Assembly: GCA_964501505.1 (NCBI GenBank)
Contig: CAZCSY010000097.1
Location: 1-5,600 of the forward strand
DNA: 5,600 nucleotides
Direction of reading: 5' to 3'
Source: CAZCSY01 sp964501505
Lineage (GTDB): Bacteria > Omnitrophota > Gorgyraeia > Velamenicoccales > Velamenicoccaceae
Below, one piece after another: positions 1 to 5,234 of the stretch. A program made the translations under genes and the position numbers. The notes below the pieces were generated by a model that saw only the letters and a program-made list of their open reading frames with translations, was not told the origin of the DNA and did not search any database. Within the stretch, counting starts at the first letter, position 1. Each line of letters opens with the position of its first letter.

Positions 1-2
1 AC

Positions 3-929
3 AAGAAGGGGGTGCGCAGCGGCTACGCCAAGTTTGAGACCTTCCCCATATGGAACCTGCCGGTCAGCCACCCGGTGAACCTGGCCTATGAGGCGGCGAC
101 CGCGGATTTGGGCGATTTCAATCTCGTGGATCCTTTTCACCTGCAGGCCCATGAGAAGACGGCGGTGAATTACAACCGGGATGTCGAGGTCTTTCCTGTT
201 ATAAAAAAGATCCTGGAGAAGATCATGGGTCAGGATGCCGTTTATCAGTCGCCGACCGATATGGGCGTCAACAAGGCGGGCTTCGGCATCGTCGACGACG
301 AGGCGGTCCGCGAGGCGGCCAAGCAGGAGGTCATCGCCCGCTACTTTCGCTATTCCTGCGAGTACGCCATGGGCTTGACCGAGAAGGAGACGATCGAGCG
401 CGTCGAGCGTCTCCTCGAGAGGTTGTCGCTCAAACCGGAGCACCGCCGCGTGGTGGAACCGGCCCGGCGCGCCGCCCAGGAAAAACACTCTAAAGAAATG
501 GATATCATCTCGTGCGGTGCGGCGCTCGGGCTGGCGGACGGGACCATCATCACCGGGAAAAACTCGCTTTTGATGCACTCGGCCTCCAGCGTCGTCCTGA
601 ATGCCATCAAGGAACTGGCGGACATCCCGGATAAGATCCACCTCTTGTCGCCCCAGGTCATCGAGATGATCGGCAGGCTCAAGCAGGATGTGCTGGGGGC
701 CAAGACCGTGAGCCTGGATCTCGAAGAGGTCCTGATCGCTTTGAGCATCAGCGCCGCGACAAATCCTACGGCGCAAGAGGCGATGGAGAAGCTCAAGGAA
801 CTGAAGGGCTGCGACGTCCACATGACGCACATGCCGACGCCCGGCGACGAGGCGGGGTTGCGCAAGCTCGGGGTGAATCTTACCAGCGACACCAATTTTG
901 CGACATCCAGCCTCGTCAGCCTGAGGTAA
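3..929 (+). CDS. UPF0371/DUF1846 family protein, C-terminal part (5' end outside window)
   Basis: This is the C-terminal roughly 308 residues of a DUF1846 (UPF0371) protein. Family members are about 500 residues, so some 190 N-terminal residues lie left of the window. The frame is open from base 3 (KKGVRSGYAKFE...). A GTG at 12 is in frame, but it sits inside the conserved block and is not the true start. Recognised family blocks are SGYAKFETFPIWNLP followed by HPVNLAYEAATADL (fragment residues about 6-36), NYNRDVEVFPV (about 56-66), SPTDMGVNKAGFGI (about 83-96) and HMTHMPTPGDEAGLRKLGVN near the C-terminus. There is no signal peptide or membrane segment, so the protein is probably cytosolic. 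The family is widespread in bacteria, and I know of no established biochemical role. The gene ends at TAA, is GC-rich like the next gene, and no frameshift is visible. Family assignment is strong; function is unknown. Confidence 0.9.
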   Translation, partial: KKGVRSGYAKFETFPIWNLPVSHPVNLAYEAATADLGDFNLVDPFHLQAHEKTAVNYNRDVEVFPVIKKILEKIMGQDAVYQSPTDMGVNKAGFGIVDDEAVREAAKQEVIARYFRYSCEYAMGLTEKETIERVERLLERLSLKPEHRRVVEPARRAAQEKHSKEMDIISCGAALGLADGTIITGKNSLLMHSASSVVLNAIKELADIPDKIHLLSPQVIEMIGRLKQDVLGAKTVSLDLEEVLIALSISAATNPTAQEAMEKLKELKGCDVHMTHMPTPGDEAGLRKLGVNLTSDTNFATSSLVSLR

Positions 930-990
930 GACGGTGTTTGCGAGGGAGCGTTTAACAAGGACGACCGTGGCGTGAGTCAGGGGGCGATCA

Positions 991-1017
991 GGTTTGGGAA
1001 ATTTTAAACGGTTTGGG
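991..1017 (+). repeat. Pair of 8-base direct repeats (GGTTTGGG)
   Basis: GGTTTGGG occurs at 991-998 and again at 1010-1017, on either side of the AT-rich stretch AAATTTTAAAC. The two copies begin 19 bases apart, close to two helical turns. They lie in the 117-base gap before the elongation-factor-like gene. They could be a paired protein-binding site, but two short G/T-rich copies can also arise by chance. Confidence 0.3.
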
Positions 1018-1031
1018 CACATGCCCATAAC
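1011..1031 (+). promoter_or_regulatory. Hairpin in the leader of the elongation-factor-like gene
   Basis: GTTTGGGC (1011-1018) can pair with GCCCATAAC (1023-1031) around the loop ACAT. This gives eight pairs with one bulged T at 1028. No T-run follows, so it is not a standard intrinsic terminator. It ends five bases before the ribosome-binding site GGGAGG (1037-1042) of the next gene, so it could affect translation start or mRNA stability. Folding was judged by eye. Confidence 0.35.
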
Positions 1032-1046
1032 AAAAGGGAGGGTGTC

Positions 1047-1301
1047 ATGCAGGAGAAAGAGATAGGCACGATTACCCACTACTATGGAAATCTCAACGTC
1101 GGGATCATCGCCCTTCAGGGCGACCTCAAGGTCGGCGATACCATCCGCATCAAAGGCCACTCCGAGGACTTCAGCCAGACCATCGATTCGATGCAGATCG
1201 AACACGCCAGCGTCACCGAGGCCAAGGCGGGCGACACGATCGGCGTGAAGGTCGCGCAAAAGGTGCACCCCAACGACAAGATCTACAAGGTTATTGCTTA
1301 A
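1047..1301 (+). CDS. Stand-alone EF-Tu domain-2-like protein (translation elongation factor-like)
   Basis: This is a complete 84-residue protein. It matches the beta-barrel of translation-GTPase domain 2 with no GTPase domain attached. Visible landmarks are IGTITHYYGNLNVGIIAL (residues 7-22), LKVGDTIRIKG (27-37), a central VTEAKAGDTIGVKV stretch (56-69), and the closing VHPNDKIYKVI (73-83). The pattern of 'G.I.....L.VGD.I...G', then 'A..GD.IGVKV', is that of the EF-Tu/IF2 domain 2. Similar small proteins are usually annotated 'translation elongation factor-like protein', and related domains occur with U32 peptidases. No P-loop or other catalytic motif is present. The ATG at 1047 is supported by GGGAGG four bases upstream. 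The gene is GC-rich like the DUF1846 gene 117 bases before it. It has no signal peptide and is likely cytosolic. The fold call is firm; a role in translation or in peptidase or RNA binding is inference. Confidence 0.82.
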   Translation: MQEKEIGTITHYYGNLNVGIIALQGDLKVGDTIRIKGHSEDFSQTIDSMQIEHASVTEAKAGDTIGVKVAQKVHPNDKIYKVIA

Positions 1302-1334
1302 GCCGGGCAAGGATCTATTCTCCAAACCACGCAA

Positions 1335-1380
1335 GGAGGTGCTCCGGGGGCCGGGGTCTGCTGGACCGCCGCTTCCGGAG
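1335..1380 (+). promoter_or_regulatory. Mutually exclusive hairpins around an SD-like 9-mer
   Basis: CTCC at 1342-1345 can pair upstream with GGAG (1335-1338, loop GTG), which lies inside the SD-like AAGGAGGTG. Alternatively CTCCGG (1342-1347) can pair downstream with CCGGAG (1375-1380). The downstream stem encloses a smaller one, GGTC/GACC (1355-1358 and 1364-1367, loop TGCTG). Only one of the two outer pairings can form at a time, as in attenuators and translational switches. No T-run follows, which argues against a classic terminator. Seen by eye only; in GC-rich sequence such pairings also arise by chance. Confidence 0.3.
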
Positions 1381-1460
1381 GATTGTGTCCCTTAAAGCCC
1401 CCCCATGTAGATTTTCCTGAAAAACCTTCGGCGGACCGATGGCGGCGCTCCAGGCGGGCT

Positions 1461-1470
1461 GGGGGGGGGG
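1461..1470 (+). repeat. G10 homopolymer tract upstream of the methyltransferase gene
   Basis: Ten consecutive G residues lie nine bases before the ribosome-binding site GGAGG (1479-1483) and 23 bases before the ATG at 1494. Runs of this length are prone to slipped-strand length change and to sequencing or assembly error. A C7 run at 1398-1404 could pair with it in RNA. If the tract is variable, it would change promoter or leader spacing rather than the gene's own frame. Confidence 0.6.
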
Positions 1471-1493
1471 AACATAGCGGAGGCGCTGGTTAA

Positions 1494-2156
1494 ATGAGTT
1501 TTCAAAACAGGTTTAAACGGTGGTTTAAATTACGTTTCGCGATTCTTTACCCTTTTGGTGTCTTTGTCATTCTTTTTTCCACTTCTGATGATAAGTCACT
1601 GATGACGGGGATTTGGTTTATTTTAACCGGTCTCTTCCTGCGAAGTTGGGCGAATGGGTATGCCATCAAGTTAGAAAAACTCACTACCTCGGGTCCCTAT
1701 GCTTTCGTAAGACACCCTCTTTATCTGGGTACGATGCTGCTTGTTCTTGGTTTTATAATTATGCTGAAGATTTATTATGCAGGTATTTTATTGCTTTTAA
1801 TAATGATAGGCGTATACGGCCGAACAATTAAAAAAGAAGAGCAGATGTTGGAACAAAAATTTAAACAGCAATACATCGATTATAAAAATAAAATTCCGGC
1901 AATACTGCCGACTGTTTTCCCTTATCGTGAAGGCGAAAAATGGTCTTTTAGTTGGAGGCGTCTCGTTAAAAGCCAGGAATATAAATTATTTCTTTGGATG
2001 ATGATCTTAGTTATTGTGTTCCATCTGAAAGACGAATTTTTGATAGAGCACGAAAGAACGGACGCAAAATTAATCGGATTATGTGTTGCGGCTTTTTTCC
2101 TTGGGATTATAGATTTGATGGGAGAATTTCTGAAATGGAAAAAGATTGAGGCCTGA
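1494..2156 (+). CDS. Isoprenylcysteine carboxyl methyltransferase (ICMT/PEMT)-like membrane protein
   Basis: This 220-residue integral membrane protein belongs to the ICMT/phospholipid methyltransferase superfamily. These enzymes use S-adenosylmethionine to methylate hydrophobic substrates at the membrane. The signature GPYAFVRHPLYLG (residues 67-79) and the downstream acidic KKEEQMLEQKF...YIDYKNKIPAILP (113-139) are the two conserved parts of the SAM-binding region. Hydrophobic segments lie near 14-30, 36-52 and 77-108 (probably a helical hairpin). Two more follow the catalytic core, near 164-178 and 192-208; this C-terminal extension is more than I expect for the minimal family. The ATG at 1494 follows GGAGG (1479-1483) with ten bases of spacing. 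Codon use is markedly AT-rich compared with the genes to the left. It begins the run of four membrane-protein genes. Bacterial relatives rarely have a known substrate, and prenylated protein is unlikely; a lipid, quinone-like or small hydrophobic substrate is a guess. Confidence 0.85.
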   Translation: MSFQNRFKRWFKLRFAILYPFGVFVILFSTSDDKSLMTGIWFILTGLFLRSWANGYAIKLEKLTTSGPYAFVRHPLYLGTMLLVLGFIIMLKIYYAGILLLLIMIGVYGRTIKKEEQMLEQKFKQQYIDYKNKIPAILPTVFPYREGEKWSFSWRRLVKSQEYKLFLWMMILVIVFHLKDEFLIEHERTDAKLIGLCVAAFFLGIIDLMGEFLKWKKIEA

Positions 2157-2163
2157 GCCAGGA

Positions 2164-2197
2164 AAAGGGGGCGAAGGGTTAAAGGTAAGAAAGGGGG
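2164..2197 (+). repeat. Two AAAGGGGG copies in a purine-rich spacer
   Basis: AAAGGGGG occurs at 2164-2171 and 2190-2197 in the 46-base gap between the methyltransferase and the EamA gene. The second copy is the ribosome-binding site for the ATG at 2203, with five bases of spacing. The first copy has no usable start codon after it. It may be a standby ribosome site or simply part of the A/G-rich spacer. Confidence 0.4.
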
Positions 2198-2202
2198 TTG
2201 TG

Positions 2203-2625
2203 ATGTTAGATTGGAAAATATTTGCGGTTGGATCGGCTCTTTTTGCTGGATTGACGGCCGTATTGGCAAAAATAGGCGTTAAGAATATCTCGTCAAATTT
2301 GGCCACGCTTATAAGGACGATCGTTATTATTATATTTTTAGGTTTAGTCATTGGTTTTCGCCGTGAATGGAAAAACCCATTTTTGATAGACAGGCATAGT
2401 CTGATATTCCTTATGCTTTCCGGCATTACCACGGGTCTTTCATGGCTTTGCTATTTTCGTGCCCTGAAGTCTGGACCGGCGTCATTGGTGGCTCCGATTG
2501 ACAAATTAAGTTTGGTTTTTGCGGTGGTTCTTGCGCTTTTATTTTTGGGCGAACGTTTAGCCGTCCATCAGTGGTTTGGTGTTTGTTTAGTCACGGCGGG
2601 AACTTTCATTATTATTTTGAAATAA
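2203..2625 (+). CDS. EamA/DMT-superfamily half-size transporter
   Basis: This is a 140-residue membrane protein with a single EamA (DUF6) domain, half the size of the common ten-helix drug/metabolite transporters. Hydrophobic segments lie near residues 4-22, 33-52, 66-84, 91-115 (interrupted by PIDK) and 121-139. Family landmarks are LAKIGVKNISSNLATLIRT (21-39), WLCYFRALKSGPASLVAPID (81-100) and the final LFLGERL (113-119) followed by a last helix. Half-size members normally work as dimers, often with opposed topology. The start at ATG 2203 is preferred because AAGGGGG (2191-2197) precedes it and the protein then begins just before the first helix. A TTG at 2146 would add a charged, unconserved leader overlapping the previous gene. 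The adjacent GTG at 2200 is an alternative. Probable role: export of a small metabolite or lipid-linked compound; the substrate is unknown. It lies 46 bases after the methyltransferase and 25 before the MFS gene. Confidence 0.87.
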   Translation: MLDWKIFAVGSALFAGLTAVLAKIGVKNISSNLATLIRTIVIIIFLGLVIGFRREWKNPFLIDRHSLIFLMLSGITTGLSWLCYFRALKSGPASLVAPIDKLSLVFAVVLALLFLGERLAVHQWFGVCLVTAGTFIIILK

Positions 2626-2626
2626 A

Positions 2627-2641
2627 CCGGGGTTTGCCCGG
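2627..2641 (+). promoter_or_regulatory. GC hairpin between EamA stop codon and MFS ribosome-binding site
   Basis: CCGGG (2627-2631) and CCCGG (2637-2641) form a perfect five-pair stem with loop GTTTG, starting directly after the TAA of the EamA gene (2623-2625). Its 3' arm uses the first two bases of the GGGGGG run (2640-2645) that serves as ribosome-binding site for the ATG at 2651. No T-run follows directly. It could lower translation of the MFS gene or mark an mRNA processing or pausing point. Confidence 0.4.
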
Positions 2642-2650
2642 GGGGTTTCC

Positions 2651-4177
2651 ATGGACACAAAAACACAAAATAAAGCCCTCAATCTCTCGATCATCGACGG
2701 TGCCCTGTCCGCCGTTATGGGGTCGCTGGCGGGTGGGATTTTCCTTATGGGTTTTGCCTTAAAGATATTAAAAGCCAAACCAGAGCAAATTGGATTTCTT
2801 GCCGGATTGCCCATGCTGGCAAATCTTATCCAAATTTTCGGATCGTATTTGATTGAAAAAACAGGCAAAAGAAAGATGCTCTGTTTTGTTTGTGTCGTTA
2901 TGAGTCGTTTGCTATGGGTTGCCATCATCATGCTTCCTATGGCCGTTTTTTCATCTTTTTCCGATGGACGTGTTTTAGTCTTGGTCATTGTTATTGCAGC
3001 CTCAAGTCTTTTAGGCTCGTTATCCGGAGTAGCGTGGTTGGCCTGGATGAGCGATTTGGTTCCGGAGCATGTTCGGGGAACATATTTTGGTAAGCGCAAT
3101 ATGATTGCCTCGGCTGCCGGAACGGTGGCCATCCTCGCCGCCGGGAAATTTTTATCTCTTTGGGAAATACGGTTCGGTGCCGATAATCCCTACAGTTACA
3201 TCAGCATTTTTTCTTTAGGGTTAGCGGCAGGATTATTCAGCACATGGTTTCTGGTTCGCATACCCGAGGCACCAAGCACAACGCAAACCCCAAAAGGCCC
3301 GATAGATTTTTCGCTATTTTTAAAACCCTTAAAAAATCATAATTTTCTCGTACTTATTATTTATGTTTCATGCTGGATATTCGGCGTTCAGATGGCCGCA
3401 CCCTTCTATGGCGTTTTTATGATTAACATTTTGAAAATAGATTTTTCAACCATAACGATTTTTGGAACGTTTGCTATGTTAGCGACATTGTTTATGATGA
3501 AGATATGGGGCTCTATCTCTGACAAGTTAGGGAATAAACCGGTGATTATCGTATCCGGCTTGATTTTAGCTGCCCTGCCATTTTTATGGATAGTTGCGCT
3601 TCCAAAAAATTATTATATACCGATAATGACAGCGCATGTATTAACCGGTGCTTTTATGGCGGGAGCATCCCTTTCACAATTCAATATTCTCATTAAGCTT
3701 TCTCCCCGGGAAGGCAGATCCGTGTATCTCGCCTTATTTGCGGCCATTACCGGGATAATCGGAGGGATTGCTCCCATGATCGGTGGATGGCTGTCCAAAA
3801 TTTTTGAAAACTTTCATTTTACACTGCTTGCTTACCAGATTTCCAATCTCCATTTGATTTTTTTAATTTCTGCCGCTTTTCAAGCTCTGACGTTGTTTTT
3901 CATTCTGAAAGTCAGCGAGCCGGCAGCTTCGACGCCGATGGCGGTTATCATGCAGTTAAAGAACGATTTGAATCCACAGACAGGGATTGCCGGCACGGCA
4001 GATTTTTTTATTTTTGAGATGAAGAAAACGGATAACATCTTAAGAAGGGTCGATCAGTTTACAGAAAGAATTGCCGAGAAATCAGAAACCGAGATAGAAA
4101 AAGTTATCGAAAAAAGCGGGAAGATAGCGGAAGGGCCCTTGAAAAAACTAAAAGATTTCTTAAAAAACGATGATTAA
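2651..4177 (+). CDS. MFS transporter with charged C-terminal cytosolic tail
   Basis: This 508-residue protein is a major facilitator superfamily permease. About twelve hydrophobic segments can be read, near residues 12-38, 46-68, 76-98, 107-134, 151-171, 181-203, 231-254, 266-288, 297-317, 322-346, 356-384 and 398-420. The loop between segments 2 and 3 carries EKTGKRK (69-75), a degenerate form of the MFS loop motif, and the matching half-repeat loop has SDKLGNKP (290-297). A second landmark is AWMSDLVPEHVRGTYFGKRN (131-150) after segment 4. Residues 421-508 form a hydrophilic tail with many Lys and Glu, predicted helical and possibly coiled-coil (about 455-505), which ordinary MFS proteins lack. 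The ATG at 2651 follows GGGGGG (2640-2645) with five bases of spacing. It lies 25 bases after the EamA gene and 14 before the MscS-like gene. Likely a proton-coupled exporter or importer; the substrate cannot be read. Confidence 0.9.
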   Translation: MDTKTQNKALNLSIIDGALSAVMGSLAGGIFLMGFALKILKAKPEQIGFLAGLPMLANLIQIFGSYLIEKTGKRKMLCFVCVVMSRLLWVAIIMLPMAVFSSFSDGRVLVLVIVIAASSLLGSLSGVAWLAWMSDLVPEHVRGTYFGKRNMIASAAGTVAILAAGKFLSLWEIRFGADNPYSYISIFSLGLAAGLFSTWFLVRIPEAPSTTQTPKGPIDFSLFLKPLKNHNFLVLIIYVSCWIFGVQMAAPFYGVFMINILKIDFSTITIFGTFAMLATLFMMKIWGSISDKLGNKPVIIVSGLILAALPFLWIVALPKNYYIPIMTAHVLTGAFMAGASLSQFNILIKLSPREGRSVYLALFAAITGIIGGIAPMIGGWLSKIFENFHFTLLAYQISNLHLIFLISAAFQALTLFFILKVSEPAASTPMAVIMQLKNDLNPQTGIAGTADFFIFEMKKTDNILRRVDQFTERIAEKSETEIEKVIEKSGKIAEGPLKKLKDFLKNDD

Positions 4178-4191
4178 ACGGGAGGATAATC

Positions 4192-5022
4192 ATGTCTAAA
4201 TTTGGCGGGATATTTCAGGATCTGGTTGTTGAAAAACTCGAGCAGACATACCAATTTATTGTGGACGCAGGCCCTAAAATCGCGCTTGCCATAATTATTT
4301 TTCTAATCGGTTGGATTTGTGCGGTGCTCCTTAAGAAAATAGTCTCAAAGCTTTTTAGGGCGTTGGGGTTTGATGTGTTATCCGAGAAGACCGGTCTAAA
4401 ACATTTCCTCGAAAAAGGCGGAATTCAAAAAAAGCCTTCTTCTCTTGTCGGGTTGCTCTTTTATTGGATCATTATTTTTAGCGCCTTAGTGATGGCCTTT
4501 GATGCCTTGGAACTCAATACGGCCTCGCAGCTCATACAACAGACCCTTTCTTACATACCTAAGTTTGTCGTCGCCTTGATTCTTCTCGCCACGGGTATAT
4601 TCTTGAGCCAGTTTATAGGAAAACTCGTAGAAGCGACTTCTCATGTAGCAGGCATACATTTTTATCGCGCGTTGGGCAAAGCAGCGCGTTATCTTGTCAT
4701 GGCGCTGGCTGTAATGATATGCCTGGAATACCTGGGTGTAGCAAAGACCTCCCTTGTCATTATCTTCGGCGTCGTGCCGTTGATTACTTGCCTGCTCTTT
4801 ATTACTGGAGGCAGAGAGATTGTTTCGAGTATTTTAGCCGGCAGGATCCTTATGGAGGAATATAAACAAGGCGATACAATAGAATTTGACTCCCTATCAG
4901 GCCAGATAAAAACCATGGATCTTGTCGTTACAAAAATAGCCGCTAAAGATGGAGAAATAATTATTCCCAATTCGGAGCTGGTCAAGAAAATAATAAAGAA
5001 AGTTAAAAGCGTGCCTAAGTAA
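4192..5022 (+). CDS. Small MscS-family / TM-helix mechanosensitive channel-like protein
   Basis: This is a 276-residue membrane protein of the small mechanosensitive-channel type with conserved TM-helix repeats. Hydrophobic segments lie near residues 28-48, 85-104, 121-142, 165-181 and 184-205. The first and third segments are similar in layout (PKIALAIIIFLIGW at 28-41; PKFVVALILLATGIFL at 123-138), each followed by a polar helix, which suggests an internal duplication. The MscS beta-domain signature is at the end: GREIVSSILAGRI (207-219), YKQGDTIEF (224-232), GQIKTMDLVVTKI (237-249) and DGEIIIPNSELV (253-264). The protein stops about 12 residues later, so the large C-terminal vestibule domain of classic MscS is absent. 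GGGAGG (4180-4185) precedes the ATG at 4192 by six bases. The 14-base gap after the MFS gene indicates translation from one mRNA. Probable role: pressure or osmotic release, or a regulatory membrane scaffold. Family call is strong; channel activity is inferred. Confidence 0.87.
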   Translation: MSKFGGIFQDLVVEKLEQTYQFIVDAGPKIALAIIIFLIGWICAVLLKKIVSKLFRALGFDVLSEKTGLKHFLEKGGIQKKPSSLVGLLFYWIIIFSALVMAFDALELNTASQLIQQTLSYIPKFVVALILLATGIFLSQFIGKLVEATSHVAGIHFYRALGKAARYLVMALAVMICLEYLGVAKTSLVIIFGVVPLITCLLFITGGREIVSSILAGRILMEEYKQGDTIEFDSLSGQIKTMDLVVTKIAAKDGEIIIPNSELVKKIIKKVKSVPK

Positions 5023-5041
5023 ACCGATGAATGAACGTGAC

Positions 5042-5064
5042 GTTTGTGGTGATAGCAAACTTTT
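5042..5064 (+). terminator. Weak intrinsic-terminator-like hairpin after the MscS-like gene
   Basis: GTTTGT (5042-5047) pairs with GCAAAC (5055-5060), including one T-G wobble, around the seven-base loop GGTGATA. The stem is followed directly by TTTT (5061-5064). It lies 19 bases after the TAA of the MscS-like gene, where the four-gene run would be expected to end. The stem is short and AT-rich, so termination may be weak. Confidence 0.35.
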
Positions 5065-5175
5065 AACCCTTTGAAATCAATAGCGTTATGAAAAAGGTCT
5101 ATATTAAAGTTTTCGGCTGACCGTTGGTGTAAGTACCGCGTGATGATTTTGAGGATTATAAAACTGGTAAATGCT

Positions 5176-5205
5176 TTGGAGTGAAGGGGTTAGATATATT
5201 TTAAT
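5176..5205 (+). promoter_or_regulatory. Possible sigma-70-type promoter before the last gene
   Basis: TTGGAG (5176-5181) and TTTAAT (5200-5205) are separated by 18 bases and resemble degenerate -35 and -10 boxes. An AT-rich stretch containing TATATT (5195-5200) offers an alternative -10. The candidate lies 29 bases before the ATG at 5235, in a 212-base gap after a terminator-like hairpin. The matches are poor and the background is AT-rich, so this is a weak call. Nothing else in 5065-5175 could be assigned. Confidence 0.22.
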
Positions 5206-5234
5206 AGAGATAAATCTTAAAAGGATGGATTAGC

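Larger units (their letters stand above)
1302..1493 (+). other. Gene-free, structured, GC-rich junction region
   Basis: These 192 bases separate the GC-rich left genes from the AT-rich right genes. I find no convincing reading frame; the longest open stretches are short and have no start codon at normal spacing from a ribosome-binding site. The region contains AAGGAGGTG (1333-1341), an inverted repeat CTCCGG/CCGGAG (1342-1347 and 1375-1380), a C7 run (1398-1404) and a G10 run (1461-1470). No clear -35/-10 pair is visible. It may be the leader of the downstream operon or the scar of an insertion. Confidence 0.5.

Noticed and set aside
350..958. A 202-codon open frame on the - strand
   Set aside because: It lies opposite the DUF1846 gene, has no family resemblance, and is the usual antisense shadow of a GC-rich, codon-biased gene.
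1339..1395. GTG frame overlapping the orphan SD-like site (VLRGPGSAGPPLPEDCVP)
   Set aside because: The GTG overlaps the SD match itself, so the spacing is impossible for that site, and the peptide looks like chance GC-rich coding.
1613..1831. 72-codon frame inside the methyltransferase gene
   Set aside because: It is out of frame with a clear family protein and has no independent evidence.
2146..2202. Upstream TTG start for the EamA gene
   Set aside because: It would add a charged leader overlapping the methyltransferase end; ATG 2203 has a good ribosome-binding site and fits the family's N-terminus.
2079..3132. Three - strand frames (1922-2269, 2079-2432, 2587-3132)
   Set aside because: All are opposite well-supported membrane-protein genes and show no recognisable domains or ribosome-binding sites of note.
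5071..5105. TTGAAA and TATATT as a promoter
   Set aside because: The boxes are 23 bases apart, too far for a normal sigma-70 promoter.
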